Shown here: positions 9,238 to 18,000 of the stretch, piece after piece
Layout of the letters: every line of letters begins with the position of its first letter
Position numbering within the stretch: position 1 is the stretch's first letter
Assembly (NCBI GenBank): GCA_038321965.1
Contig: JBBQFL010000002.1
Span: 172,608-236,607 of the forward strand
DNA: 64,000 bases
Source of the DNA: UKL13-2 sp038321965
GTDB taxonomy: Bacteria > Pseudomonadota > Gammaproteobacteria > Burkholderiales > Usitatibacteraceae
Direction: 5' to 3'
Notes under the pieces: generated by a model
Databases searched by the model: none
Seen by the model: the letters and a program-made list of their open reading frames with translations, nothing else
What the model was told of the DNA's origin: nothing
Made by a program: the position numbers and the translations under genes

Positions 9238-10518
9238 TCAGACGCGCTCAAGCAACATCGCGCCGCCCTGCCCGCCGCCGATGCATAGCGACGCTGCGGC
9301 ATATTTGCCACCGGTACGCTCCAACGTTTTCAAGGCGTGCAGAACAACACGCGCACCGGACGCGCCAATCGGATGGCCCAATGCAATGGCGCCGCCGTCG
9401 ATGTTGAATTTGGCACGATCCATTGTGCCTAGCGCAGTGTCGAGACCGAGCTTTTCCTTGCAATAGGCTTCTGACTCCCAGGCCGCTAAACAGCCCAGCG
9501 CTTGTGCTGCGAAGGCCTCGTTGATTTCCAATGCATCCAGATCGTTCAAGCCCAATCCATGGCGTTGCAGCATCGGCGTAATGGCGTGTACCGGCCCCAA
9601 TCCCATTTCCGAGGGATCAAGCGCACTCCATTGAGAATCGACAATGGCGCCGAGCGGTTTAAAACCAAATCTTTCGACTGCCGCTTCAGAGGCCAGGATC
9701 AACATGGCAGCACCATCGGTCACCTGCGAGGAATTTCCAGCCGTGACGTTGCCGTAAGTCTTGTCAAACACCGGGCGCAATTTTGCGAGACGTTCCGGCG
9801 TGGAATCGGTACGCACGCCATCGTCATCCTTGTACACAATACCCTTGGCGTCGATCAGCGGTTCGATTTCGCCATAGTGTCCGGCCTCGCGTCCAGCCAG
9901 CACCTTGCGATGCGAGTCGGCGGCGAATTCATCCATCATCTGCCGCGTGATACCAAAGCGCTTTGCGACAATTTCTGCAGTCTGTCCCATGGAAAGCTTG
10001 ACGATGGGATCAGTCAGGCCTTTGAGAATCGCAATGACCGGTGCGAGATACGCCGGCCGGAATTTGACGGCCACACCGGCGCGCTGGCCAAAGGATTTCG
10101 CGCCGTACCAGTCAGCCAACCAGTTCACCATCGCCGGGCCGAACAACAGCGGCGCATGGCTCATGGCATCGGTGCCACCAGCCAGCACCAGATTCGATTT
10201 GCCAGCGAGGATGTTCATACAAGCAGAGTCAAGCGCCTGCATGCCCGACGCGCAATTTCGCATTACCGTCCACGCTGGCACTTTGTCTCCACAGCCGAGC
10301 CTCAATGACACGACACGGCCAATGTTTGCTTCGTCAGCCGAAGGCATGGCCGCGCCTACGATGACTTCGTCAAACTGGGTTGGCGAGAATTTTTGTCTCG
10401 CCAGCAACGGGCGTGAACAGCCTACCGCCAGATCACCGCCGGAGAACGGTCCTGGCTTACTCTTGGCTTTCAGGAAGGGCGTGCGTGCGCCGTCGACGAC
10501 ATAGACTTTCCCACTCAT
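9238..10518 (-). CDS. fadI: Acetyl-CoA C-acyltransferase (thiolase, FadI-like)
   Basis: A 426-residue thiolase. The nucleophile Cys is at residue 89 in NCASGMQALDSACMN, the catalytic His lies in GHPIGASGAR, and the second Cys in SLCIGGGQGG near the C-terminus. It cleaves 3-ketoacyl-CoA to acetyl-CoA plus shortened acyl-CoA. ATG 10518 overlaps the TGA of the FadE gene (ATGA), which settles the start; the longer frame to 10542 is unlikely. Its natural partner is the FadJ-type enzyme two genes downstream, with the HAD gene in between. Confidence 0.93.
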   Translation of the reverse strand: MSGKVYVVDGARTPFLKAKSKPGPFSGGDLAVGCSRPLLARQKFSPTQFDEVIVGAAMPSADEANIGRVVSLRLGCGDKVPAWTVMRNCASGMQALDSACMNILAGKSNLVLAGGTDAMSHAPLLFGPAMVNWLADWYGAKSFGQRAGVAVKFRPAYLAPVIAILKGLTDPIVKLSMGQTAEIVAKRFGITRQMMDEFAADSHRKVLAGREAGHYGEIEPLIDAKGIVYKDDDGVRTDSTPERLAKLRPVFDKTYGNVTAGNSSQVTDGAAMLILASEAAVERFGFKPLGAIVDSQWSALDPSEMGLGPVHAITPMLQRHGLGLNDLDALEINEAFAAQALGCLAAWESEAYCKEKLGLDTALGTMDRAKFNIDGGAIALGHPIGASGARVVLHALKTLERTGGKYAAASLCIGGGQGGAMLLERV

Positions 10519-12980
10519 TCCGCAGCCTCTGCGTGGGCCCACTCAGCCGGCTTGCTGGCGGTTTCTTTGCCGAAATGTTTGTCAAAATCATCGACCATGA
10601 TGATTTCATGCTGAAGTGCGCGCGCGCGCTTCCAGAGTGCGAGTTCTGTCTCTGTAATTACGGATAGTTTCATCGCCTCCTCGTATTGCGCGTCGGCACC
10701 ATGGCTGCTCAGGCGGCCGGCCTTCTTGGCAGCGCGTACCTTTGCATCGATTGGCTCGGCCGCGATCACAGCGTGCATTGCCGCCTCCAGCTTGCCCATT
10801 AAGTCAGTCTCGCTCTTGGGTAAATACATTCCCGCGATCAGGCGGCTGCGTGCAGCCGATGGCTGGATCAGCAGATCCGCGACCTGATGGCCCATTTCAT
10901 CGCTAGGCTGAATCAATGTCAGTCCGCGTGGAAACACCATACGGCGTAGAAAGAATGCGACTGCACGATTGGGGAAGTTATCGATGATGCCGTCCATTGC
11001 CACTTGAATCTTGAAAGCGGAGTCATACAGCGCCCAGCGCAAGAACGGCAGTTCGTCCGTTTGCCGGCCGCGTTGATCGTAGAACTTCAACGCGCACGAC
11101 GAGAGATATAACAGCGACAACACATCGCCCAAGCGGGCCGATAGCTTCTCTTTGCGCTTCAGCGATCCACCGATGACAAACATACTCACATCCGCGAGTA
11201 GCGCGAATGCCGTGGAGAATCTTGTGAGCTGCTGGTAGTAGCGTTTGGTATCGTCGCACGCTGGGGCCGGGAGGCCACGTGCACCTGAGATACCGGTCCA
11301 GGTGCTGCGCGCCGCGTTTGAAATGGTGAAGCCGATGTGATTCCAGAAAGCTTCATCGAACTTCTCGATGGAGTTTTCCTGTGCCGCCTTCATCTCTTTC
11401 AACACCCACGGGTGGCAGCGGATCGCGCCCTGACCAAAGATGATGAGCGAGCGGGTAAGAATGTTGGCGCCCTCAACCGTGATGGCAATCGGAATCGACT
11501 GGTATGCGCGGCCAAGGTAATTGTTCGGCCCCATGCAAATGCCCTTGCCGCCGTGTACATCCATGGCGTCGTTGAGCACGATGCGCATGCGTTCGGTCAT
11601 GTGGTACTTGGAGATGGCCGACACCACAGATGGCTTTTCGCCCATGTCTAGCGCGCCTGCAGTGACCGTGCGACAGGCATCCATCAAATAGGTGTAGCCA
11701 CCGATCCGCGCCAATGGCTCTTCGATGCCTTCGAACTTGCCGATCGGCGTCTTAAATTGCTGACGCACTCGCGAGTACGCGCCGGTTGCCATGGAGGCAA
11801 ATTTTCCGGCGGCGATGGATTGTGCTGGCAGCGAGATCGAGCGACCGGCAGCCAGACACTCCATCAACATGCTCCAGCCTTTGCCGATCATCGGCTGACC
11901 GCCGATGACCCAATCCATCGGAATGAATACATCCTTGCCAGAATTCGGTCCGTTCATGAACGCGGCATTCAGCGGAAAGTGACGCCGACCAATATTCACG
12001 CCTTTGTGCGAGGTCGGAATAAGGGCACAGGTGATACCCAGATCGGCTTCTCCGCCCAACAATTTGTCAGGGTCGAAGCACTTGAATGCCAGGCCGAGAA
12101 TCGTGGCCACGGGGCCGAGCGTGATATAGCGCTTTTCCCACGTAACGCTAATACCTAGTGTTTCTTTGCCCTCCCACATTTGTTTGCAGACGATGCCTGC
12201 ATCCGGCATCGAGGCCGCATCTGAACCTGCGTCAGGCGCGGTCAAGGCAAAGCACGGCAACTCCAGCCCTTTGGCGAGACGCGGCAGGTAATAGTTTTTC
12301 TGTTCCGGCGTACCGTAGTGCATCAGCAATTCGCCAGGTCCGAGGGAGTTGGGTACCATGACCGATACCGCCGCCGTGCCGCTGCGCGTTGAAATCTTCA
12401 TGACGATCTGCGAATGCGCGTACGCCGAAAAACCCAGTCCGCCGTATTCCTTGGGGATGATCATGCCCAGGAACCCTTTGTCCTTGATGAATTGCCAGAC
12501 ATGCGGCGGCAAATCATTAAGTTCGTGGGAAATTTCCCATTCGTGCGCTATCGCGCACAGCGCTTCGGTGGGGCCGTCGATGAATGCTTGCTCTTCTGCA
12601 GTGATTTTCGGCGCGGGGTAATCGAGGAGCTTGTTCCAGTCGGGCTTACCACTAAACAAATCGCCGTCCCACCACACGGTGCCTGCATCCAGCGCTTCGC
12701 GTTCGGTCTGTGACATTTGCGGCAGCAGTTTTTTGTAGACTTTGAAGATCGGTGCGGTCACAAGACTTTGGCGCAATGACTTGAGATTGCTGATCACGGC
12801 AAAGGCAATGAACGCCGCCCACACAATCACTGCAAAGACACCGGTGAGTGCCCCCCCGAAGGTGAGCACAAGCAGGCCTGCCCCCACGACCACCGACCAG
12901 ACGGCTGCACTGACGGCATGGTAGGCAAGCGCCCAAACGATTGCGATGGCTGCTACAACGGAAAATAAGATTGTCATCAT
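10515..12980 (-). CDS. fadE: Membrane-associated acyl-CoA dehydrogenase (FadE type)
   Basis: An 821-residue protein, close to E. coli FadE in length. Residues 1-65 form two or three hydrophobic helices that anchor it in the inner membrane. The acyl-CoA dehydrogenase core follows, with KGFLGMIIPKEYGGLGFSA near 165 and the flavin/substrate loop CFALTAPDAGSDAASM near 240. A long C-terminal extension typical of FadE completes it. It introduces the first double bond during fatty-acid degradation and passes electrons on via ETF, which is not in this window. Two adjacent ATG codons (12980, 12977) follow an AGGA site. It lies 12 bp after the psrA-like gene and is cotranscribed with it. Confidence 0.93.
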   Translation of the reverse strand: MMTILFSVVAAIAIVWALAYHAVSAAVWSVVVGAGLLVLTFGGALTGVFAVIVWAAFIAFAVISNLKSLRQSLVTAPIFKVYKKLLPQMSQTEREALDAGTVWWDGDLFSGKPDWNKLLDYPAPKITAEEQAFIDGPTEALCAIAHEWEISHELNDLPPHVWQFIKDKGFLGMIIPKEYGGLGFSAYAHSQIVMKISTRSGTAAVSVMVPNSLGPGELLMHYGTPEQKNYYLPRLAKGLELPCFALTAPDAGSDAASMPDAGIVCKQMWEGKETLGISVTWEKRYITLGPVATILGLAFKCFDPDKLLGGEADLGITCALIPTSHKGVNIGRRHFPLNAAFMNGPNSGKDVFIPMDWVIGGQPMIGKGWSMLMECLAAGRSISLPAQSIAAGKFASMATGAYSRVRQQFKTPIGKFEGIEEPLARIGGYTYLMDACRTVTAGALDMGEKPSVVSAISKYHMTERMRIVLNDAMDVHGGKGICMGPNNYLGRAYQSIPIAITVEGANILTRSLIIFGQGAIRCHPWVLKEMKAAQENSIEKFDEAFWNHIGFTISNAARSTWTGISGARGLPAPACDDTKRYYQQLTRFSTAFALLADVSMFVIGGSLKRKEKLSARLGDVLSLLYLSSCALKFYDQRGRQTDELPFLRWALYDSAFKIQVAMDGIIDNFPNRAVAFFLRRMVFPRGLTLIQPSDEMGHQVADLLIQPSAARSRLIAGMYLPKSETDLMGKLEAAMHAVIAAEPIDAKVRAAKKAGRLSSHGADAQYEEAMKLSVITETELALWKRARALQHEIIMVDDFDKHFGKETASKPAEWAHAEAAE

Positions 12981-12992
12981 GGTTTTTCCTTT

Positions 12993-13745
12993 CTATGCTT
13001 CCTGAAAAAAATGTTGCCCGTCGTCGTCCGACGGGCCAGTGTTATTCGGTGCGCAAGGCGACCTAAGGCCAGCGGCCAGAAACGGCGCTAACCGCTTTAA
13101 CAGAAGCTCGTCATTAGTGGTTTCTTCAGGCTGCAATTGCGAAATAATCTTCAGCATGTCCGCCCCTGCCAAGGTGTAGGAGAGAGCACCCATCACAAAG
13201 TGCAACCGCCATGACAGCTCCTCACGCGGTATGTGCGGCAACGCAAAACTGAAAGCAGCACGAAATCTCCCGATCATTTCGCGGTATTGCGTTGACAGGA
13301 ATTCGCGGATAAACGGTGCGGGGTCGGCATAGGCGCGCCCGAGAAGCCGCAAAAAATTCTTGCCGCCCTGCTCATGGTCTCGCGCGAGCTTCAGCGCCGG
13401 AATGAACATCGCGGCGAGAATCTTCTCGCAGGATAGAGGTTTGCCGGCCGCGGCGGACTCGTAGCTAGACAACAATTGCATACGGTCCTGATTCATCGGA
13501 TCCAGCCGACGGGTCAACACTGCCTGAAACAATTCCTCCTTGGAGCCGAAGTGATAATTCACGGCCGCCAGATTGACGCCGGCCGCTGTGGTGATCAGTC
13601 GCAGCGAGGTTGCTTCAAAGCCGTGCTCCATGAAAAGCTCCTCCGCTGCGTCTAGAATCCGCGACTTGGTGTCGATGAGATCCACTGTCCTTTCTGGAGA
13701 GGAATTGCCATTTCGAGATAATCGCTGGATTGCGCTGGTAGCCAT
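12993..13745 (-). CDS. psrA: TetR-family fatty-acid regulator, PsrA-like
   Basis: A 250-residue TetR protein. The N-terminal helix-turn-helix covers about residues 28-75 and ends in VNLAAVNYHFGSKEELFQAV, nearly identical to my recollection of Pseudomonas PsrA. The C-terminal part would bind an acyl-CoA or fatty acid. PsrA-type repressors release DNA when long-chain fatty acids appear. It heads the beta-oxidation operon and has a perfect CAAAC-N4-GTTTG palindrome across its own transcription start, so I infer autorepression and control of the genes downstream. The N-terminal 20 residues before the HTH are not conserved. The family is certain; the PsrA assignment is strong but unsearched. Confidence 0.85.
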   Translation of the reverse strand: MATSAIQRLSRNGNSSPERTVDLIDTKSRILDAAEELFMEHGFEATSLRLITTAAGVNLAAVNYHFGSKEELFQAVLTRRLDPMNQDRMQLLSSYESAAAGKPLSCEKILAAMFIPALKLARDHEQGGKNFLRLLGRAYADPAPFIREFLSTQYREMIGRFRAAFSFALPHIPREELSWRLHFVMGALSYTLAGADMLKIISQLQPEETTNDELLLKRLAPFLAAGLRSPCAPNNTGPSDDDGQHFFQEA

Positions 13746-13787
13746 TTGGTATTTACAATCAATTAGTTAACGTTCTTACCGAACAAA

Positions 13788-13805
13788 TTCAAACGTTCGT
13801 TTGAA
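13788..13805. promoter_or_regulatory. Putative PsrA operator (18-bp palindrome)
   Basis: TTCAAACGTTCGTTTGAA is an inverted repeat with 8-bp perfect arms around TT. It contains CAAAC-GTTC-GTTTG, which fits the published PsrA consensus (G/C)AAAC-N2-4-GTTT(G/C). It begins three bases past the -10 element on the minus strand and so covers the likely transcription start of the psrA-like gene. I found no second copy of this motif in the window. Confidence 0.75.
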
Positions 13806-13808
13806 ATG

Positions 13809-13837
13809 AGCGTATTACCACGCCTTAGATGTGTCAA
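13809..13837 (-). promoter_or_regulatory. Promoter of the psrA-fadE operon
   Basis: Reading the minus strand, TTGACA (13837-13832) and TACGCT (13814-13809) are separated by 17 bp. The -35 box matches the sigma-70 consensus at all six positions. The start of transcription would fall near 13802, inside the palindromic operator, about 57 bases before the ATG at 13745. Confidence 0.65.
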
Positions 13838-13906
13838 TGACTTTCGATGCTGCAGCGCAACATCGACATGTTTTCAACATCCGACGATTGCCCAGAACGA
13901 TAGGCG

Positions 13907-13939
13907 AAAAAAAACCGCCGGATGACCCCGGCGGTTTTT
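13907..13939 (-). terminator. Intrinsic terminator after the 43-aa gene
   Basis: Arms AAAACCGCCGG (13911-13921) and CCGGCGGTTTT (13928-13938) pair perfectly around a 6-base loop. On the minus strand eight U residues follow the stem. It lies 24 bases past the stop of the small basic gene. The T-run on the plus strand also makes it usable in the other direction. Confidence 0.88.
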
Positions 13940-13961
13940 CTGTTCGAACGCGCGAAACGAC

Positions 13962-14093
13962 CTAAATTTTCTTGATGGTTTCGAGCATTTTGAATGTGGA
14001 CTTATTCGCGCCGATGAAAAGACGCTTGAAGTATTTACTCAAACACTTGCGCTCCAGCGTATTGCGACGTGTGCGCTTTTTTTCTCCAGCCAT
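13962..14093 (-). CDS. Small very basic protein, 43 residues, function unknown
   Basis: A short gene with full signals: an AGAGGT ribosome site 4-5 bases before ATG 14093, a TAG stop at 13962 and an intrinsic terminator 24 bases beyond. The product begins MAGEKKRTRRNTLERK and has about 15 Lys/Arg and few acidic residues, so it probably binds nucleic acid or the ribosome. It is not bL34, bL36, bS21 or the Thx protein as I know them. It stands alone between the psrA promoter and the metalloprotease gene. The strong signals argue for a real gene; no function can be assigned. Confidence 0.7.
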   Translation of the reverse strand: MAGEKKRTRRNTLERKCLSKYFKRLFIGANKSTFKMLETIKKI

Positions 14094-14205
14094 GGTGACC
14101 TCTTGAATGTGAATGCGGTTTCGGAAAGCATTGAATTATAAACAAAAAGGGCCACGGCCGCAGCCCTTTTTGAACACCAGATTAAATAGCCGATTTTTCA
14201 GCTGT

Positions 14206-16896
14206 TTACACGCCGGCTCGTTGCAAGGGCGCCTTGAGCGACTCGGAGAGAGTATTCAAACTCTCCGCAAGGTGCGCCCTCGACTCTTTACTCATTGGTT
14301 TGGCCATCGCCACGCGCAGCTTACTTTGAAGCTGCACCGCATTTTCACGCTGCAAGCTCTTCGCATCTGCGGGCGAATTTCCCGACGGGCGCAAGAGCGC
14401 GGTTGACACGCGCTTTACATGTTCGCGCTGCAGGTTGCGGCGCAGGGAGGTTATTTCTCCACCCGTGCTCAGTTCGCTCCAGATTGCATTCTGCAAGGTG
14501 TCGTATACCTCAGAAAGCTTGAGCAACTTTGACGGGTCAGCGACTTTGTCTTGCGACTCCAGTAGGCGGAGAGCCACGCCGTCGCTCATCACGACATCCA
14601 GCACGGCTTTTTGCACGTTTAAAACCCGCGTTGAAATATTGGGGTCGGTGGTTGCGCCCGCACCGGAAAAATCGAGTCTTCGGCCGAGAAAATCAACGCC
14701 AATTCGAGACACAAATTCTGGTTTGAATTTGAAGCTGTTGGTTTTGAACAAGCCATCGGTAATCAAGTTAAGTGCTTCGCGCTGACGAGATGCGGGTGTC
14801 GGCTCAAATACCGGGCGGCTCGTGCCAGCATGGTCGCGAACCATTTTTACACCACCGACGTACTTCGCGGCGAGTGGCGCGACGCGTGCGAGTTGAGAGA
14901 ATCCGGCCGAAAAACTGCGTGTGAGCCGATCATAGCTGTCGCCATCTTTTAACTTCAGCGATTGCAGACGATCCCACAATTCTCGCGAGAGTTTCATGCG
15001 TTTCTTGTAATACTCCAGCGGGTCGCCCCCCAGATCAAACTGATTGACTTCCGGATCCATGCCGCCAAACTGGCTGATGGCTTCTTCATCGGTCGCGAAA
15101 GCGAGTAGAGGCTCTGTTGATCGGGCGGCGATCTTTGCCAATTCGTCCTTCTCTATAGTCGCGTTGATCGGCTTGTAGGCATATTCGATGGCCCAGTAAT
15201 CGTAAGGCCCGAGTGTCGACATAACATACTCAGCCTGCTGCTCACCATTGGTTGCCAGATTAAAGGGCGTGTAATCCATCACAGACCCGGTAATACCGTT
15301 TTTCCGCGTGAATTCGGCATCCTGAATTTGCTTAATCGAATAGACGGTGGATGCGCGGAAGTTATGACGCAGCCCCAGCGTGTGTCCTACCTCGTGCATG
15401 ATCACGTCTTTGACATAGGCCTGTGCGACTGCCTCTGCGTCAGCGCTGTCCATATCCATTCCACGGGCCTCGAGCAGATCCATCGCGAAGTGCATTTCGT
15501 GCGCGGAGTCGTTGGCATAGCTGCAGCTTGGGTCAGCTTTATGTGCCGTCAGCGGATTGCCCATCGTATATGCATTGAAACTGGCAGGTTGGCCCCAGTC
15601 CTCGGCAACCTGGCGTCGCGCACCCCGTGCAAATACGTCGGACATGCCGATGTCAGCGTCGAGGATCTCGCCGGTACGTGGGTCTTTATGCGAGGGACCG
15701 ATGGCAAAGCCGACGTCGGCACCCACAAACCAGCGAATGGACGCGTGGCGCGCATCCATCGTGTCGAAATTGTCTTTGTCGGTTTGCTGTTTAACCACAA
15801 CAGCATCCTTGAAGCCAATTTTTTCGTAGGCTTTATTCCATTCAAGCACACCATCTGCTACCGATTTACGATATTTCTGCGGAATATTTTTGTCCAGCCA
15901 GTAGGTGATCGGCGTAATCGGCTCCGAAACCGCTGCGGTCGGGTCCTTTTTTTCAAGACGCCAGCGATTGACGTAATACACTTTGTCTTTTGGCGTCAAA
16001 TCTTCGCTGTAATCCGCTCGCGAGGTTACAAAGTGACCCAGACGGTCATCGGCAAGGCGTGGTTTCATTTCCGCTTCAGGCAGCTTTGAAAAGCTGTAAT
16101 AAAAACTCACAAACAGGCTGCGCGGATCAGGCACCGTGCGCGGCGGCGGCGGGGTTGGTACGGGGCTTGGCGTGAGCGGCGGCGGTGATAATTTTGGCAC
16201 GGCAAAATGTGCTTTGACCTGCACGCCGGTGAGATCTTCACTGTTGTTCACGCGCGACATGCTTGTGTTGCGAACATCGAGTGCGAACGGCATGCGGAAT
16301 GCCGCTTCCAGGCGGGTGCTATAGGCAGGAATATCGGCGAATAACAACGCATTGAGCTCGACCAACACTGCCTTGGTGTCGGCATCTGTGGCTGAAGCCG
16401 CTGCTGCGCTGGCCAACAGGCTATCCGAGAATGCTTCTGATACAAATTGTGCCTGCGGCGTACCGGGCTTGGCAAAGAACTCCGCATTCTTGGCGAGCAA
16501 TTGAATTTGGTTGCCGATTTTCTTGAAAATCACGAGCTCTGCGCCGCCCATCTGGCTCGCGTACAACCCACGCTCACCGATACTCTGTGGGATGTTGTAA
16601 GTGAAGAAGAACGGCTTATCGAATTGATCTGGCTTGATTGCGATCCAGACCTTTTCGTCCTTTTCGTAAATGGTGAAAAAACCTGCAGTCTCTTTCGCCC
16701 CTTTGATGACGTCCTTGAACGGTCGCGGTGCGCCCGGAACAACCGGAACGGGCGTGGCTGCGGTCGCAGTACCTGCAGGAACCCCGCCCGCCGGCGGTGC
16801 GGCAACGGCGGGAGCCTGCGCTACGGCGACGGCGGAAAGCGCCAACAGGACGCTTGCGGATAACGTTTTCAATACGAAAGAATTTGATTGCGACAT
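14206..16896 (-). CDS. Secreted zinc-dependent metalloprotease (DUF5117/DUF4953 type)
   Basis: An 896-residue protein. A signal peptide covers the first 27-30 residues (hydrophobic core with LLALSAVAVAQA). The extended zinc site HEVGHTLGLRHNF puts ligands at His501, His505 and His511, as in metzincin-like enzymes with HExxHxxGxxH. A Pro-rich stretch near 260 separates the N-terminal DUF5117-like part from the catalytic part. The family is usually periplasmic or outer-membrane linked, with unclear substrates. ATG 16896 follows a GAGGA site; the longer frame to 16953 would bury the signal peptide. No terminator is visible directly after the stop. Confidence 0.87.
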   Translation of the reverse strand: MSQSNSFVLKTLSASVLLALSAVAVAQAPAVAAPPAGGVPAGTATAATPVPVVPGAPRPFKDVIKGAKETAGFFTIYEKDEKVWIAIKPDQFDKPFFFTYNIPQSIGERGLYASQMGGAELVIFKKIGNQIQLLAKNAEFFAKPGTPQAQFVSEAFSDSLLASAAAASATDADTKAVLVELNALLFADIPAYSTRLEAAFRMPFALDVRNTSMSRVNNSEDLTGVQVKAHFAVPKLSPPPLTPSPVPTPPPPRTVPDPRSLFVSFYYSFSKLPEAEMKPRLADDRLGHFVTSRADYSEDLTPKDKVYYVNRWRLEKKDPTAAVSEPITPITYWLDKNIPQKYRKSVADGVLEWNKAYEKIGFKDAVVVKQQTDKDNFDTMDARHASIRWFVGADVGFAIGPSHKDPRTGEILDADIGMSDVFARGARRQVAEDWGQPASFNAYTMGNPLTAHKADPSCSYANDSAHEMHFAMDLLEARGMDMDSADAEAVAQAYVKDVIMHEVGHTLGLRHNFRASTVYSIKQIQDAEFTRKNGITGSVMDYTPFNLATNGEQQAEYVMSTLGPYDYWAIEYAYKPINATIEKDELAKIAARSTEPLLAFATDEEAISQFGGMDPEVNQFDLGGDPLEYYKKRMKLSRELWDRLQSLKLKDGDSYDRLTRSFSAGFSQLARVAPLAAKYVGGVKMVRDHAGTSRPVFEPTPASRQREALNLITDGLFKTNSFKFKPEFVSRIGVDFLGRRLDFSGAGATTDPNISTRVLNVQKAVLDVVMSDGVALRLLESQDKVADPSKLLKLSEVYDTLQNAIWSELSTGGEITSLRRNLQREHVKRVSTALLRPSGNSPADAKSLQRENAVQLQSKLRVAMAKPMSKESRAHLAESLNTLSESLKAPLQRAGV

Positions 16897-17134
16897 GGCT
16901 TTGCTTTCCTCGTGGGAATGGTGGGCTTTCGGAGCGCGGACAACGAACTTCAATGATCGTATCGGAAAATGTTTTGTGATACGCCTGTCGGCTGGAAATA
17001 CCTGTTGCTAAGTGTGAAGTTTGCAGCTGAAGCTCGCGTGAAACGCGTCAATAAACGTGGCCGAATGGAAAATGACCTGCGGCATTTTAGCGACACATGG
17101 TGGTGGTGTGTAGCAATTTGTAGCGGATACCCAT

Positions 17135-17164
17135 GAAAAAACGGGGGCAATTGCCCCCGTTTTC
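17135..17164 (-). terminator. Terminator after erpA
   Basis: The 8-bp stem ACGGGGGC/GCCCCCGT on either side of the central AATT is flanked by A and T tracts. Read on the minus strand the hairpin is followed by six U residues. It starts 16 bases past the erpA stop codon. Confidence 0.9.
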
Positions 17165-17179
17165 AGGAAATTCAGATGG

Positions 17180-17530
17180 CTACACCGAAAACGACGATCC
17201 GCAACCGCAGGTGCTGGTCGCACTCGGATTTTTGATCACGAACTGGGCACCCTCAAGACCCTCGGTGTAATCTATTTCAGCCCCAATCAGGTATTGGTAG
17301 CTCATCGGGTCGATTAGCAATTGCACGCCATTCTTCTCGAGAATGGTGTCGTCTTCGTTGGTGATTTCGTCAAACGTAAAGCCGTATTGCAAACCTGAGC
17401 AACCGCCGCCTGTGACGAATACTCGCAATTTCAGGTCGTCATTTCCCTCTTCCACAATCAGCGCTTTAACCTTCTCGGCTGCGCTATCAGTAAACAGCAG
17501 CGGCGAGGGCATCATCGACATGTCATTCAT
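17180..17530 (-). CDS. erpA: Iron-sulfur cluster insertion protein ErpA
   Basis: A 116-residue A-type carrier that hands Fe-S clusters to apo-enzymes. The three conserved cysteines are visible in GGGCSGLQYGF and in CGCGSSF at the C-terminus, the family signature. The segment LIDPMSYQYLIGAEIDY is typical of ErpA rather than IscA. ATG 17530 follows an AAGGAG site. The gene has its own terminator and is separate from the bactofilin gene 48 bp upstream, although read-through from that gene is possible. Confidence 0.95.
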   Translation of the reverse strand: MNDMSMMPSPLLFTDSAAEKVKALIVEEGNDDLKLRVFVTGGGCSGLQYGFTFDEITNEDDTILEKNGVQLLIDPMSYQYLIGAEIDYTEGLEGAQFVIKNPSATSTCGCGSSFSV

Positions 17531-17578
17531 TTTTTATCTCCTTACAATGCAGCATACATTGGGCCATTAGCGCGAAAT

Positions 17579-17989
17579 TCAATTGCCCAGCGCCGGCTTA
17601 AACTCTATCACCTTATCGGCCAGCAATCTGGTTTCACCCTCATGTATCATCCGGCCCATCACAATGGCGCCGACGTGAATTTCTATCGTTTTGTAGCTTA
17701 CGTCTCCCGTAACCCGCGCCTTCGGGAGTAGCTCAAGGTATTCCTTAGCTCTAACCGGACCGGCCACCGTACCGTTGATCACCACATGGCCGACGTCAAT
17801 TTCGCCTTCAACCTTCGCCAACTCTGATAGCACCAGCGTGCCGGGTTTGTCACCCAGCGCCTTGATGTTACCTTTGACAACGCCGTCTATTCTCAGGCCG
17901 CCCGTGAAATGGACGTCCCCGGTGATCGTGGAACCGGCTCCGATCAGGCTGTCGATTGAACTTGCTTTGTTTGTTTTATTGCCAAACAT
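17579..17989 (-). CDS. Bactofilin-family polymer-forming protein
   Basis: A 136-residue bactofilin. The core about 20-115 shows the repetitive right-handed beta-helix pattern, with Gly/Val spacing such as GDVHFTGGLRIDGVVKGNI, and short non-helical tails at both ends. Bactofilins polymerise without nucleotide and organise cell-wall enzymes or morphology at the membrane. A GGAG site precedes ATG 17989. It is 11 bp after the DUF6776 gene, so the two should be translated from one message and may act together. Confidence 0.9.
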   Translation of the reverse strand: MFGNKTNKASSIDSLIGAGSTITGDVHFTGGLRIDGVVKGNIKALGDKPGTLVLSELAKVEGEIDVGHVVINGTVAGPVRAKEYLELLPKARVTGDVSYKTIEIHVGAIVMGRMIHEGETRLLADKVIEFKPALGN

Positions 17990-18000
17990 ATCGCACTCCT

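Noticed and set aside
15328..16089. 253-residue plus-strand frame
   Set aside because: Antisense to the zinc metalloprotease gene, including its active site; no start signals.
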